A stretch of 6,967 nt of DNA. Source: Pseudomonadota bacterium. GTDB lineage: Bacteria > Pseudomonadota > Alphaproteobacteria > Sphingomonadales > Sphingomonadaceae. The position numbers and the translations under genes are program-made. Numbering within the stretch: position 1 is the stretch's first letter; each line of letters begins with the position of its first letter. Under the pieces are notes generated by a model. That model ran no database searches and was not told where the DNA came from. It worked only from the letters and a program-made list of their open reading frames with translations. Location: assembly GCA_023390675.1 (NCBI GenBank), contig JAEWCK010000135.1:1-6967 (forward strand), read 5' to 3'. Positions 6,014 to 6,967 of the stretch are shown in pieces.

Positions 6014-6967
6014 TGCGGGTATTGCTTGCCTGGCTGGCCGCGATGTTCGTCGCGGCCAGCCCCGCCCAAGCCCAGTATAAATTGGGCAAGCCCGAGGTTT
6101 ATGCCGTGTGGCCCGGCGATCCGCCCGGCAGCGGCAAGCCTTCGGGACCCGAGAAGATCGCCGACGAAGGCGGACAGACCGGCGCCTATTCGAACATCTC
6201 CGAGCCGCGCTACGAAGTCTATCGTCCCGCGCATCCCAACGGCGCGGCAGTATTGCTCTTCGGCGGGGGCGGCTATTTCCGCATCCAGATCGGCTCCACC
6301 AGGGACGTCGCCGCGAAGCTCGCCGCGCATGGGATCACGCCCGTGATCCTCTATTACCGGCTCCCCGGCGACGGCTGGAACGCCGACGCGCCGTTCCAGG
6401 ACGCGCAGCGCACGCTGCGGCTGCTCCGCGCGGGCGCGAGCCGCTGGGGGCTCGATCCGGCGCGGATCGGCGTGGTCGGCATGTCGGCGGGCGGCCATCT
6501 CGCCGGGATCATGGCGACGCGCGGCGGGCACGATTTCTATCCGCCTACCGACGCCGTGGACAAGCTGAGCGCCGTGCCGGCGTTTGCCGGGATGATCTAT
6601 CCGGTCGTATCGATGCGTCCGCCGATCGACACGACGCAGACGCGCAAGAAGCTCGCCGCGCTGCCCGACTATCGCGACGCCTATTCGGTCGAGGGGCAAG
6701 TCGGGCCGGACACACCGCCGGTGTTCCTCGCGCATGCCGCCGACGATCCGATCGCCAATGTCGAGCATTCGCTGCGGATGTTCGCGGCGATGCGCGCGGC
6801 CAGGCGGCCGGTCGAGCTGCACGTCTTCGAGACCGGCGGGCACAGCTGGGGCGCGGGCAAGCCCGGCACCCTCGTCGCCGCGTGGCCCGAGCTGTTCGTC
6901 GCTTGGCTCGCCCAGCACCAGGTCGTCGCGCGCGAGCTCCCGCGGTCGATTGCCTCGCGCCCGGTCG
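6013..6967 (+). CDS. Secreted alpha/beta-hydrolase-fold esterase, partial (318 aa to the right edge)
   Basis: Predicted periplasmic or exported carboxylester hydrolase of the acetyl-esterase/xylan-esterase type (COG0657-like). A signal peptide covers about residues 1-20, with cleavage after AQA. The mature part opens with a VWPGDPPGSG segment (32-41) seen in many exported esterases of this kind. The oxyanion-hole region is LLFGGGGYF (81-89). The nucleophile elbow is GMSAGGH (156-162) with Ser158; the acid is Asp244 or Asp245 in HAADDPI (241-247); the catalytic His is His277 in TGGHSWG (274-280). The triad is complete and in the usual order and spacing, so nearly the whole catalytic domain is present; no stop is reached, and only a short tail is likely to be missing. 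It directly follows the receptor with a 1-bp overlap and is thus the third gene of the dctA unit. Substrate is unknown: acetyl, feruloyl or other esters of glycans are the family default, while the dct context points to esters that release a dicarboxylate. Confidence 0.88.
   Translation, partial: MRVLLAWLAAMFVAASPAQAQYKLGKPEVYAVWPGDPPGSGKPSGPEKIADEGGQTGAYSNISEPRYEVYRPAHPNGAAVLLFGGGGYFRIQIGSTRDVAAKLAAHGITPVILYYRLPGDGWNADAPFQDAQRTLRLLRAGASRWGLDPARIGVVGMSAGGHLAGIMATRGGHDFYPPTDAVDKLSAVPAFAGMIYPVVSMRPPIDTTQTRKKLAALPDYRDAYSVEGQVGPDTPPVFLAHAADDPIANVEHSLRMFAAMRAARRPVELHVFETGGHSWGAGKPGTLVAAWPELFVAWLAQHQVVARELPRSIASRPV

Noticed and set aside
5986..6918. Minus-strand frame opposite the esterase
   Set aside because: Shadow of the esterase, which has a signal peptide and a full catalytic triad on the plus strand.

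Overview
The window comes from a high-GC Gram-negative bacterium, most likely an alphaproteobacterium of the Sphingomonas type. The reasons are the strong G/C preference at third codon positions, a large TonB-dependent outer-membrane receptor without a signalling extension, a secreted alpha/beta hydrolase, and a DctB-like kinase beside a DctA transporter. The assignment rests on style and gene content, not on a search.

Layout. Bases 1-1346 (minus strand) hold the N-terminal 448 residues of a DctB-type C4-dicarboxylate sensor histidine kinase, which runs off the left edge just after its H-box. Bases 1347-1562 are a divergent control region. It contains two 18-bp TGTGT-N7-CGCACA sites exactly 32 bp apart, the second inside a longer imperfect palindrome, then an AT-richer patch and a stem-loop just ahead of the dctA ribosome binding site. 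On the plus strand follow dctA (1563-2906), a 1036-residue TonB-dependent receptor (2903-6013) and a secreted alpha/beta-hydrolase-fold esterase (6013 to beyond the right edge). The three plus-strand genes overlap by 4 bp (ATGA) and 1 bp (TGATG), each start has its own Shine-Dalgarno sequence, and no terminator lies between them, so they very probably form one transcript.

How the parts may work together. DctB would sense C4-dicarboxylates in the periplasm. Its response regulator is not in the window and presumably lies beyond the left edge. It would act on the paired sites to switch on the operon. The receptor would bring a larger substrate across the outer membrane, the esterase would cleave ester bonds in the periplasm, and DctA would import a released dicarboxylate. 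This links a dicarboxylate two-component system to an outer-membrane scavenging system for an unknown esterified or polymeric dicarboxylate compound. The individual families are clear; the joint pathway is inference.

No RNA genes, insertion sequences, CRISPR arrays, att sites or origins were seen. Coding and control sequence account for essentially the whole window.
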